Assembly (NCBI GenBank): GCA_030549495.1
Contig: JAUIRK010000147.1
Coordinates: forward strand, 248,001 to 312,000
Length of the DNA: 64,000 bases
Direction of reading: 5' to 3'
Source: Nectonema munidae
Taxonomy: Eukaryota; Nematomorpha; Nectonematoida; Nectonematidae
The notes beneath the pieces were generated by a model. The model saw only the letters and a program-made list of their open reading frames with translations, had not been told where the DNA came from and searched no databases. The translations under genes and the position numbers were made by a program. This document shows, in pieces, positions 48,480 to 59,919 of this stretch (its first letter is position 1; the number at the start of each line of letters is the position of its first letter).

Positions 48480-49860
48480 ATTTGATTGTGCGTATTCCTA
48501 AATCAAAAATAATTTATGAAGAAAACGAGGATTCTGAAATTTTCAACAATGAAAGCTTATCTTAGACTGATGATTATATCTAGTTGAATTCTTCGTGTTC
48601 ATCTTCTGAAGAAAGTGACACTGGTGTTCTTGATAAAAGTGTCATGATTTGTTTATCAAAAGACAAAAAAATTGAATGGAATTACACGCCATCAAAAAAA
48701 TTATGTAGACGAAATTCTTTCGATATAATTTCTGTAAAACCGATATGCTACGTCTAGAATTGATGATGAAACTTCGTCGTTTTCTTTGTTTTTTCCTCCA
48801 AAAATTTTAAAACTAATTATTGAAAATACTAATTCGAAAGGAATAGGAAAATTTGGAGAAAAATTGAAAAAGTTAGATGAAATTGAGTTGAATGCTTTTT
48901 TGGGTGTTTTAATTTTACTTTGTTTATACAAGTCAAAATTGAATCTACAAAATATTTATGGTGTAATGAAAATGGTATACCTATTTTTGCTGCAACAATG
49001 ACACGTCATAGATTAGAAGAGTTATGCTCAACTTTGAGATTTGACAACGGTAAAACAAGAACTCAACGAAAGCAAAACGATAAATTCGCAGTTTGTCGAG
49101 ATGTTTGGGAAATATGGAATCCTATTTTTGAAAAGTTATATAATCTAAACTTTTATGTAACTGTTGATGAACAGTAAGAGCTTTTCGAGGTAAGGCTCCA
49201 TTTCACCAATATATGCCTAAAAACCGGCAAAATATGGCATAAAGTTTTGGGCTATGTGTAATGCCAAAACACATTATGCTTGGAGAATAAAATCTTGGTA
49301 AGAAATTTTGACTCGATAGAGAAAAAGTTTGCTTTAGAGTTATGTAATTTTCTAAAAGGTCACAAAAGATACTTTTGATAATTTTATTTTTATTTAATAA
49401 AAATTTCACAAAGATTTCCAAAAAAAAAATTATTTATTATAAGCCAAAAAAAAATAAAACGGTGTTACTTCAAAGCACATATCATTGTGGAGAAGACATT
49501 TGTGAATCTGATAAAAGAAAAACTCCTTGAGCAGACTATAACAGAACAAAAGGAGGTGTTATAGCTTTGATCAGAAAATTTTTTATTACATTGTTTCTAG
49601 AAAGACTAACAGATGGACAATGGCAGTGTCTTTTAATATAATAGATATTTCTGCTTTGAATTCTTTTATTTTATTTACTGAAATTTCAAATAAATATAAA
49701 GATAATTGTCCCTATAAAAGAAACCTTTTTTTTTTTTAGAAATTTTGGGAAAACAGAATAATGACAAAAAAAGGAAAATAGGGAGATGCAATCTTTGTCA
49801 AACGTGTGACGACAATTACGATTCCACTTGTAGCAAGTGTGTAAAATATCTGTTTTTATA
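48480..49860 (+). pseudogene. Decayed piggyBac transposase, copy B
   Basis: Plus-strand blocks in piggyBac order: LNAFLGVLILLCLYKS (about 48.89 kb), AATMTRHRLEELCSTLRFDN (about 49.0 kb), FAVCRDVWEIWNPIFEKLYN, YVTVDEQ (49.16 kb, then a stop where ELFRG should follow), then further on DYNRTKGGV, IIDISALNSFILFTEISNKY, and the C-terminal Cys finger RCNLCQTCDDNYDSTCSKC near 49.79-49.84 kb. Stops and frame changes are frequent, so it is inactive. It differs from copy A in sequence and probably belongs to another subfamily. Its finger runs directly into the shared tail. Confidence 0.85.
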
Positions 49861-51357
49861 CCAAATCGACTATGGTTATTTTATTTCTATACTCCATTTT
49901 GGCTAATAAGGTAAAAAATATCGGGAAGTGTCAATTCAATTAATGATGTTTGGGAATTTCTGCAAAAAAATTTTTAGAAAATGGTTTCGTATTTGTTATA
50001 TAGTATTTTTTTTAAATTTATTTTGGCTTATAATATTTTCTTCAACATGTTGAGTATGATATATTTATTTTGAAAAAAGAAAAACAAAAATTCTGAATAT
50101 TGATTGATGATGGTGATCAAAAGTAATAATTTTTAAAAAGAAGTATGTATCTTGACTAAATGAAAGATCTACAATGTTCCAATGAATTAGGAAGTGGTGT
50201 AATGATCATTCAGTGCTTCAAAAAAGATTTTGACCGTGAAAAAGAAGTTCCTTTTTTGAAAATGGGAAATTTTAAACCTATAGATCAGCTAAAATTACAA
50301 TTATCATTTCACTAAGATATGTGGAAATCTGAAAATTTTGAAGTCAGAATTATCAAAACTGTCACAGATGTCAATAAGTGAAGATTTAGTCACTATCAAG
50401 ATAATTTTAAATTTAAATTGAATTTATCCATCTTTTTCCTTTTGCGTGAAAGCGAGAGTCTTTAGATGAAGAAGGTGGCCAACTTTTTGTAATGTGCCTT
50501 CTCGATGAAAACAACCCCCGGTACTTTTACCTACCTATATAATGAACATGACGAATGATTTTATTAGAAAAAAAAATGTTTGAACTGAGATCCGTGGAAA
50601 AATATTAGGCTGAATGAATATCTGTTCATATCTTCTGATAAAAAAAGCCTAATATCATGGAGAAGATTCTTTCATCAGAATGCTTTTAGACCGGGTAAAA
50701 TCCCTTCAAAATAAATCCTTAAGAAAGTTTTTTCAAACACAAAAAGACCAAGAAAGATCATCATAGAATCAATAGCATAATTACATGCTGTATAAAGTAT
50801 AAAAGAAATTATGTAAGACAGACTACAAGCAGAGGTCCTAACGACATATTTAATTTATTGACAAATGAAATATTTTGAGTGAATTAAACACGAAAAGTTG
50901 GTTAATTAAATAAATTAAAAAATAATTAGTAGTGAAATACTGCAAGTAGAATTCATTTTGAAGTTTATATATTTGACATTGATTGACAGGTTTAATGGAT
51001 TCTTTGACATGTTTAATTGTTTTTCACAAAAAATGAGCATCACCACTGAATTCAGCATAGTACTTGAAAATGGGTATATATGTATAAAAAACTTTTATAA
51101 GATTAAAAATTTTAATTTTGACATGAGCTGTCATATTTAAATTATTTTTTGTCAGATTTAAAAGATTTTCATAAAAAAGGAATATCACAAGTAAACACAG
51201 CGTACATGATATGTGTAAAAGCTTTATATAATTATTTAAATAAAAAGTTCCTTTTTGAGATGAGATAAATCAATTTTTTGACAGATTTGATTAATTTTGA
51301 TAAAAAAATGGACATCACCACTAAATTCAGCATATTTATAAAAATTAACTAATAGGG
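49850..51357 (+). repeat. Tail shared with the 14620-18807 element
   Basis: Follows 16.48-18.75 kb colinearly: ACCAAATCGACTATG, AATGAA(C/T)TAGGAAGTGGT, the phrase about CATCTTTTTCCTTTTG, then one to three 150-bp units (AATATCACCACTGAATTCAG-like). A 45-base SINE tail fragment (CTCGATGAAAACAACCCCCG) interrupts it at about 50.50 kb; the other copy lacks this insert. Confidence 0.85.
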
Positions 51358-51707
51358 TTAAAATCAGAGTTTTTGGATTCAACTCTCAGGTCCTATCCAT
51401 TACTTTGGTCATATAAACATTCATCCTCTCAGAAAACTATTATTTCAATCCGTCTTCTCTCAAAAGAGCTTTTCGATATAAGTACGTGATCAATATAAGC
51501 ACCAGATTGGATAGTCCCCGGCAAGTGCTTATATCGAATGTTGACTTGACAATACAGATTATCTCTTTTCCATTGTAATGAAAAAAATAGCATGGATATG
51601 CTTGAAAGTCGTGATATCAGGATTAATTTCAGTAATATTGAAGCCAAGATCAAGATTTATAGGATAAACACCAAACTGGAAGGTCACGTGAAATGTGGCT
51701 TAATATA

Positions 51708-51869
51708 ATTAAAAATATTTTTTCTTTTTAAATATATCGTTGGCTTCCGTTATTTTTGGTTTCCTATATGCATGATTTGATAAAAATGTTTAAGGAAACT
51801 ATGTTTATCTTTTTATTCTAAAAGTAACGGGAGCCAACGATATATTTAAAAAGAAAAAATATTTTTTGA
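51708..51869. repeat. Solo hairpin, diverged core of the palindrome family
   Basis: An inverted repeat centred near 51788: ATATATCGTTGGCTTCCGTT on the left and AACGGGAGCCAACGATATAT on the right, extending to poly-A/T flanks. It is the same hairpin as at 59.14 and 60.72 kb, with base changes. The DNA just right of it (about 51.88-52.10 kb) resembles the arms around those hairpins. Confidence 0.9.
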
Positions 51870-53090
51870 TTTTTTAAAGAATATTTTTCGATTCTTTGAT
51901 TACGGAATTTTATTTTGATTATTTGACAAATATATTATCAAAAATCGTGCAAATTGCAAAAATATAGGTAAAACTTTAGTAACATCGTATGAGGCATATC
52001 AAATCTTACATCTAGCAAAATATGAACAGAAAGTTTAATATTTTTTGATTTTTAAAAGAATACTTTTCGATTCTTTGATTACTGACAAATACTCGTACAT
52101 TTGTTGAATATATGTGAAGTCATAATTTTGAGCCATTTTGAAGGCCTTAAAAATCGAAAATTCAAAATTTGAAAAAAATTAAAATTTAAAAACTTATTCT
52201 GAGAATTTGATACGCTGATTCCAAATATGTAATTTGTTTGAAATGAATAGAATGACTTTTATATTTTTTTGGGGTCAGAGTTAGAATTTTTGTTATTTTA
52301 TCAAGTTCAGAAGCAAAAAAAGTATTTAAAAAAATTTTAACTTTTGGATAAGTTAAAAATTTTCGAAAATTTTACAGGGAACAGTGTGCGGACCAAAATT
52401 TTAAAAATAAAAAAAATCAATTTTTTCAACGTATTATGTTTAAATATTAGGTATATTTTATGAATATGCAAAAAAAAAATATATGCAATTATTCATTTTA
52501 CACGCTAAAATATACTAAAAATAGCAAAATTGTGCATATAGTTCTAAGGCTTATAAAAAATATTTGAAATTTTTCCAAAAACCAAATGACATGCAAAATG
52601 CGAGTAAAAGGATGCTCTAGATAGGCATTGATTAAAATATTTTTAAAAATTCCCGCATAAAGTTTTCTTTCAAAATTAAAATTTATAAATTTTAACACAA
52701 AATTTTTTTAAAAATTGTTAAAATCAAAAATAAATATTTTTTAAAATATTAAAAAAATATATAAGCGATTTTGAATAAGTTGATGTAAAAATTAGAAAAA
52801 AATTATTTTATTTTAATTAAAAAAAATCCCGTTAAAATGACAACTTTTTTTGGACAAAAATTATTTTAAAAAAAATTGAATGAAATTTTCCTGATTTTTT
52901 TGAGAACATATTACAAATTAAAAAAAATTATTTTACCATCTCGTGGGAAAAATGTGTTGAGTGAAATTTAGAGTTCAAGTACGGGTTAATAAACTCAATT
53001 TAAGGTCATTTCACCTACACCACATGAAAGTACTAAAAGATCGATTAACATTTTATACCCTCTAAATATCTTACTATAGAATAGAACCCA
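51870..53090. other. Extremely AT-rich spacer
   Basis: No gene. The first 230 bases are a diverged copy of the palindrome inner arm (GAATATTTTTCGATTCTTTG, GCAAATTGCAAAAATATAGG). The rest is A/T runs without recognised structure. Confidence 0.55.
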
Positions 53091-54665
53091 TCGTAGTATA
53101 TTATTTTAAAAAATAAATCTACAAATTTTTGATAATAGAGTGGTTTTATAATTGTATTGGAAATTGTTATAGATAAAAGGTGAAAATTATCCCATTTTAT
53201 TTGTAATTACAATGGTAATGAAGCCCACGGAATATGCATCAATTTGATGGGATGCATGGTCGAATAATTCAAAAGTTATAAGAAATATAAAAACTCATTT
53301 AAGCATGTTGAAAACTTGCATTACACAGGTTTACCAATTTGATAACTATAACTCACGAAAAGATGTGATAAAATGCATGCACTGAATTGGGATATCTACT
53401 TGCGTCAACTTAAAACACTCTTCTGCCTTTCAAAAAAATAAAAATATAGATAGCATTGGTGTGTGATTTCTTTATCGCACATTGTCGGTATAAATATAAC
53501 AAATACTCTTCGTTAAAAGACAGTAAAATGCTATTTCTCAACTACTTATAAATAATATAAGCAATGTATTCTGAAAGCCCATAAAAAATGTTCATTTGGT
53601 ATATCGCATGATACATTTGTTTGAGAAATGCGAAAGTTATAAACGTTTTAATATTTGACTAAAATTTCAGGTACGAGCACTACAAAGTTCACAAACGCGT
53701 AATGCAACATGTGTTAATCTTTCTTCGCATAGTTATGTGCTAGAATCAATAACAAGCGTGATAGTAGTGGAATGTGATTTATTCTCCGCACACTGTCGGT
53801 AAAAATATAACGAATGCCCTTCGTTAAAAATCTGAAAGGTAGTATCTAAACTAAATAAAAATTGTTTCGAAATAAAAGTGGACTTCGATTAATCAGCACA
53901 ACTTTTAGATTCAATCGACATTTTTCACCTCAAAAAGTAATTTAAAATGTATTAGAAAAACATTATACTACTGACCCCTAAAAAGTAAAAAATATATATT
54001 TATTTCCAACAGTGTTCTTTAACTATGACATTTTAAAATGGAAAAACTATATTCTACCTTTATTAATATGAAATATTGAAAAAAAAGTATATAAACTCAT
54101 CACGTTAATTATATTGGTACTTTTTCAAACTAGATAAAAGTTGGCTGACCTCACATAAAAGCAGATTTTGAAAAAGGGAAAACATTTTTTTGTAAAACCT
54201 AGCTTATGTTAAGTACAAAGAGTGCTTTCCAATGATATCATTTTCAATATAAATTTTTGTTTTAATCTTCACAATATGCTTTTAACTAAATGTGGTCACT
54301 TTTTTTTAACTAAAATTTAGACCTAATTTTTCGAAGTAAAGTCCAGTTATCAAAAAAATTAAAAAGCTTTTGCAAAAATAAATTATTCTAGCGTATACAG
54401 CAAACAATAAGCTTTCAAATGATATATCAGAGGTCTGGCAAGACCTCCGGGGAGACAACTCGCAAAACTTGCCAGCCTTATTATATATTTAAATGTGTAA
54501 ATCGTAAAATGCTTAAAAAATATACTTAAAATAAAAATTTTCAAAAAATATTTTACATACATATTGAAAGCCACATTTCAAAAATTCTACCTAAAAGTTC
54601 AAAAAATTTAACTTTGAAATTGCAGTTTTATTTCATAAAAACTATATGATTGGTTGAAATATGTA

Positions 54666-54701
<36 letters not shown>

Positions 54702-55650
54702 ACTACTACCAATACTACTTTTTGAAAATTTTTACTTGTTTGATTTGAAGGAAGAATTAAACTGTTTTTCAATATTTCTTTTTCATGATATATATATCAT
54801 TAGAAAGCTTATCGTTTGCTACATACTCTAGAATAATTTATTTTTGCAAAAGTTTTAACAAATTTTAATAAATGGACTTTACTTCGAAAAATTTTGTCTA
54901 AATTTTTGAAAAAATTACGGACCACCTTTTTATTTAAGCATAATGTGAAGATTTTTAAAAAAAATTGAATGAAAATGATATCATTAGAAAGGTATACTCT
55001 TTGTGGTTAACATAGGCTAGGTTATACAAATAAATATATTTTCATTTTTCCAAAATCTGCTTTTATGTGAGGTCAGTCAAGTTTTATCTAGTTTCAAAAA
55101 ATACCAATAATAATTAACGTTCTTAATTTATATAATATTTTTTCAATATTTTATATTCACAAAGGTAAAATATGATTTTTTACATTTTAAAATTTCATAG
55201 TTGAATAAAACTGTCGAAAATTAATATATATTTTTTACTTTTTATGGGTCAGTAGTATAGGTCAGTATAATGTTTTTCTAATAAATTTTAAATTATTTTT
55301 GAAGTGAAAAATGTTGATCGAATGTACAAGATTTGAAGCTATACTCTTTGTGGGTAAAATAGGCTAGGTTTTACAAATAAATATATTTTTATTTTTCCAA
55401 AATCCGCTTTTATGTGAGGTCAGTCAACTTTTATCTAGTTTCAAAAAATACCAATAATTAACGTGATAAGTTTATATATTATTTCTTCAAAATTTTATAT
55501 TCACAAAGGTAGAATAAGGTTTTTAACATTTTAAAATGTCATAGTTAAATAAAACTGTCGAAAATTAATATATATTTTTTACTTTTTATGGGTCAGTAGT
55601 ATAGGTCAGTATAATATTTTTCTAATAAATTTTAAATTATTTTTCAAGTG
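53090..55650. repeat. Older, diverged inverted repeat about 54.68 kb
   Basis: Sequence at about 53.15-53.85 kb matches the outer arm in the orientation of the right palindrome arm. That at 54.12-54.30 kb pairs in inverse with 54.96-55.10 kb (AAAAGCAGATTTT, CTGACCTCACATAAAAGC). The centre holds an (ATA)n microsatellite at 54669-54699. Many substitutions and gaps make this an older event than the palindrome on its right. Confidence 0.75.
54990..55640 (+). repeat. Tandem duplication, about 347-bp unit
   Basis: Two copies of a unit with ATACTCTTTGTGG, ATAGGCTAGGTT, TGCTTTTATGTGAGGTCAGT or its close variant, and TTTTTATGGGTCAGTAGTAT. Matching points are 347 bases apart (54994 and 55341). The two copies differ by scattered bases. 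Confidence 0.8.
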
Positions 55651-58110
55651 AAAAATGTCGATTAAATGTAAGAGTTTTGTTTGATAATCGTAGTCTACTT
55701 TTATTTAGTTTAGATACAAACTTTCTAATTTTTAACGAAGGGCATTCGTTAAAAATTATACCGACAGTGTGCGAATGATAAATCACATTATTGATTGATT
55801 TTAGAGCATAATTATGCGAAGAAAGATTAACACATGTTGCATTACGCGTTTGTGAGCGCAGTGAATTCTTATCTCGCATACGCTACACCACATCTTTAGC
55901 ACGCGTGTGTGGTTTTGTCGATTGAATGTACGAATTTTGTTGGATAATCGTAGTCTACTTTTATTTAGTTTAGATACAACCTTTCTAATTTTTAACGAAG
56001 AGCATTCGTTATATTTATACCGACAGTGTGCGAATAATAAATCACATTATTGATTGATTTTAGAGCATAACTATGCGAAGAAAGATGAACACATGTTGCA
56101 TTACGCGTTTGTGAGCGCAGTGAATTCTTATCTCGCATACGCTTCACCACATCTTTAGCACGCGTGTGTGGTTTATTTTATCGGGCTATGTACGCTTAGT
56201 TTATTTGTAGTGTTCCTAGTTTAAATCTTAGTCAAATATTAAAACGCTTATAACTTTCACATTTCTCAACAAAATGCATCATGCGATATACCAAATTAAA
56301 GCATTTTTTATGGGCTTTCAGAATACTTTACTTATATCATAAGTACTTAAGAAATGCCATTTTACTGTTTTTATTTTCCATGGGCTTCATACCATTAATT
56401 AGCTGATAAGGGATGCATTTTAAACTAAAGCTCCTTTCATTATGACAAATTTTTACCTATATTATGTGACAATTTCCAGCACAATTATAAAGCGACTCTA
56501 CTCTCAGAATCTAAATTTATTTGTAGATTTTTATAAAATAGTATTAGTTTTTCCTTTTTTTTTATAAATTAACCTTCGTTTTTTTATTGGTCAGTATAAT
56601 GTTTATCTAATAAATTTAAAATTATTTTTGAAGTGAAAAATGTAGATCGAATGTACAAGTTTTGTTGGATAATCGTAGTCCACTATTTATTTTTAGATTT
56701 TCATAAAATCATTTTAGTTTTCGGTTTTTTATAAATTAACATTAGTTTTTTACTTCTTTTGAATTAATCATCCAAAATTTAAGTGCGAGTTTGATTTACA
56801 CTTTGATTCGAAAAAAATATGTTTTGGATAAATATTATTTTTATTATTGTTTACTTCATATAAATTTCTAAAGAGAAGATAAATAGATCAAAATATGTGT
56901 TTTAATCAATTTTTCTCAATAAGTAATCTCATGAATTTATTTTTTTTTCACGTGTATTAATAAGTTTTTCTCAATAAGTAATCTCATGAATTTATTTTTT
57001 TTCACTATAATCCTAAATTTATTTCTATATTTTTATAAAATAATTATAATTTTCGAATCTAACACGTGTGCGCATGCATCCACATTGAAGAAATAATGAG
57101 TTTTGTTGGATAATCATAGTCTACTTTTATTTAGTTTAGATACAACCTTTCTAATTTTTAACGAAGGGCACTCGTTATTTTTATACCGACAGTGTGCGAA
57201 GAATAAATCACATTATTGATTCTAAAACGATTGTTATTGATTTTAGCGGTTAACTATGCGAAGAAAGATTAACACATGTTGCATTACGCGTTTCTGAGCG
57301 CAGGAAATTCTTATCTCGCATACGCTTCACCACATCTTTAGCACGCGTGTGTGGTTTATTTTATCGGGCTAGTGTACGCTTAGTTTATTTGTAGTGTTCC
57401 TAGCTTAAATCTTAGTCAAATATTAAAACGCTTATAACTTTCACATTTCTCAACAAAATGCATCATGCGATATACCAAATTAAAGCATTTTTTATGGGCT
57501 TTCAGAATACATTACTTATATCACAAGTACTTAAGAAATACCTTTTACTGTTTTTATTTTCCATGGGCTTCATACCATTAATTAGGAGATAAGGGATGCA
57601 TTTTAAACTAAAGCTCCTTTCATTAGGACAAATTTTTACCTATATTCTGTGACAATTTCCAGCACAATTATAAAGCGACTCTACTCTCAGAATCTAAATT
57701 TATTTGTAGATTTTTATAAAATAGTATTAGTTTTTCCATTTTTTTTATAAATTAACCTTCGTTTTTTTTATTGGTCAGTATAATGTTTTTCTAATAAATT
57801 TAAAATTATTTTTGAAGTTAAAAATGTAGATCGAATGTACAAGTTTTGTTGGATAATCGTAGTCCACTATTTATTTTTAGATTTTTATAAAATCATTTTA
57901 GTTTTGGTTTTTTATAAATTAACATTAGTTTTTTACTTCTTTTGAATAATCATCCAAAATTTAAGTGCGGGTTTGATTTACACTTTGATTCGAAAAAAAT
58001 ATGTTTTGGATAAATATTATTTTTATTATTGTTTACTGCATATAAATTTCTAAAGAGAAGATAAATAGATCAAAATATGTGTTTTAATCAATTTTTCTCA
58101 ATAAGCATTG
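55650..58110 (+). repeat. Tandem units forming the left outer arm
   Basis: A ~260-bp block (GTCGATT, AATCGTAGTCTACTTTTATT, TATACCGACAGTGTGCGAA, TTGCATTACGCGTTTGTGAG, TCTTTAGCACGCGTGTGTGG) is repeated near 55.66 and 55.92 kb. A larger unit of about 1.17 kb follows in two copies (from about 55.93 and 57.10 kb). A ~55-bp stretch is doubled at about 56.91-57.00 kb. The same units lie in inverse in the right arm. Confidence 0.85.
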
Positions 58111-58389
58111 AAGCTATGAGGTAGCAAAATATGAACAGAAAGTTTGATATTTTTTGATTTTTTAAAGAATATTTTTCGATTCTTTGATCACAGAATTTTA
58201 TTTTGATTATTTGACAAATATAATATTTAAAATCGTGCAAATTGCAAAGTATAGGTATTTTAAACAAAACAGTAATATATTTGAAGAAATATTTTTTCAG
58301 TATAAAGAGTTTAGAAAACTCTTCTCTAATATGTAATGATATATTCTCATAACCTGTACGGTTGAACGCGGGTAGACAACTTGCGTGTT

Positions 58390-58560
58390 ATCTCCAACCC
58401 GTATATTACGATGATTCTTCTCCAAACTGTATTCTACTATGATTCATCTCCAAACTATATACTACAATGATTTATCTCTAACCTGTATACTACGATGATT
58501 CATCTCTAACCTGTATACTACGATGATTCATCTTCAACCTGTATACTACGATGGTTTCTA
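58390..58560 (+). repeat. 28-bp tandem repeats
   Basis: Unit about CATCTCTAACCTGTATACTA plus CGATGATT, five to six copies with a few base changes. The same array recurs at about 59.98-60.13 kb, and in inverse at about 59.73-59.89 and 61.31-61.47 kb. Short tandem repeats inside long inverted arms are a known trait of Drosophila foldback elements. Confidence 0.88.
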
Positions 58561-59084
58561 TTCCATGTACAAATAACTAGGGAGACAATGTTCAACTTTC
58601 TGTTCACATTCTGCTAGATGTAAGATTTGATATACCTCATTCGGGGAGACGATGCTACATAAGTTATTACCTATATACATTATACCTGTATACTACGATG
58701 GTTCATCTCCAACCTGTATACCGCGATAATTCATATCAAAGAATCGAAAAATATTTTTTAAAAAATAAAAAAATATCAAACTTTCTGTTCATATTTTGCT
58801 ACCTCATACGATGTTACAAAAGTTATTACCTATACTTTGCAATTTGCACGATTTTAAATATTATATTTGTCAAATAATCAAAATAAAATTCTGTAATCAA
58901 AGAATCGAAAAATATTCTTTAAAAAATCAAAAAATATCAAACTTTCTGTTCATATTTTGCTACCTCATACGATGTTACAAAAGTTATTACCTATACTTTG
59001 CAATTTGCACGATTTTAAATATTATATTTGTCGAATAATCAAAGAATCGAAAAATGTTCAAATCAAAAAATATTTATTCTTTTT

Positions 59085-59202
59085 AAATATATCGTTGGCT
59101 CCCCTTACTTTTAGTTTCGTATGTGCATATTTTGATAAAAATTAATTATTAAAGACTAGGTTTATCTTTCAATTTTAAAAGTAAGGGGAGCCAACGATAT
59201 AT
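59085..59202. repeat. Central hairpin of inner unit 1
   Basis: ATATATCGTTGGCTCCCCTT, then about 60 bases, then AAGGGGAGCCAACGATATAT. The loop contains GACTAGGTTTATC. The stem and TIR-like design would suit a miniature transposon of about 110 bases. Confidence 0.9.
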
Positions 59203-59919
59203 TTAAAAAGAATAAATATTTTTTGATTTGAACATTTTTCGATTCTTTGATTATTCGACAAATATAATATTTAAAATCGTGCAAATTGCAAAGTATAGGT
59301 AATAACTTTTGTAACATCGTATGAGGTAGCAAAATATGAACAGAAAGTTTGATATTTTTTGATTTTTTAAAGAATATTTTTCGATTCTTTGATTACAGAA
59401 TTTTATTTTGATTATTTGACAAATATAATATTTAAAATCGTGCAAATTGCAAAGTATAGGTAATAACTTTTGTAACATCGTATGAGGTAGCAAAATATGA
59501 ACAGAAAGTTTGATATTTTTTTATTTTTTAAAAAATATTTTTCGATTCTTTGATATGAATTATCGCGGTATACAGGTTGGAGATGAACCATCGTAGTATA
59601 CAGGTATAATGTATATAGGTAATAACTTATGTAGCATCGTCTCCCCGAATGAGGTATATCAAATCTTACATCTAGCAGAATGTGAACAGAAAGTTGAACA
59701 TTGTCTCCCTAGTTATTTGTACATGGAATAGAAACCATCGTAGTATACAGGTTGAAGATGAATCATCGTAGTATACAGGTTAGAGATGAATCATCGTAGT
59801 ATACAGGTTAGAGATAAATCATTGTAGTATATAGTTTGGAGATGTATCATAGTAGAATACAGTTTGGAGTAGAATCATCGTAATATAGGTTGGATATATA
59901 TTTGTATATATATACATCT

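Larger units (their letters stand above)
46568..51357 (+). mobile_element. piggyBac composite B, with nested hAT
   Basis: TTAA at 46564-46567 is followed by CTCTTATTACTCC and the small palindrome GGGTCCATTTGACCC. The right end reads AACTAATAGGG then TTAA at 51358-51361. Inside are a nested hAT (46593-47899), a broken piggyBac transposase (about 48.48-49.86 kb) and a tail homologous to the right half of 14620-18807. The two ends match each other only loosely (CTCTTATTA against CCCTATTAG), so the block may join parts of two piggyBac families. Confidence 0.7.
58348..59919. repeat. Inner palindromic unit 1, 1572 bp
   Basis: Mirror-symmetric about 59144.5: for example the ATG-like point at 58796 pairs with 59493. 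Each arm holds two 161-bp direct copies (TTTCTGTTCATATTTTGCTA, TTGCAATTTGCACGATTTTA), 28-bp tandem repeats and unique spacers. The centre is the GTTGGCTCCCCTTACTTTTA hairpin. The right arm is short of the last ~50 bases and ends in a (TA)-rich join near 59.90 kb. Confidence 0.9.
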
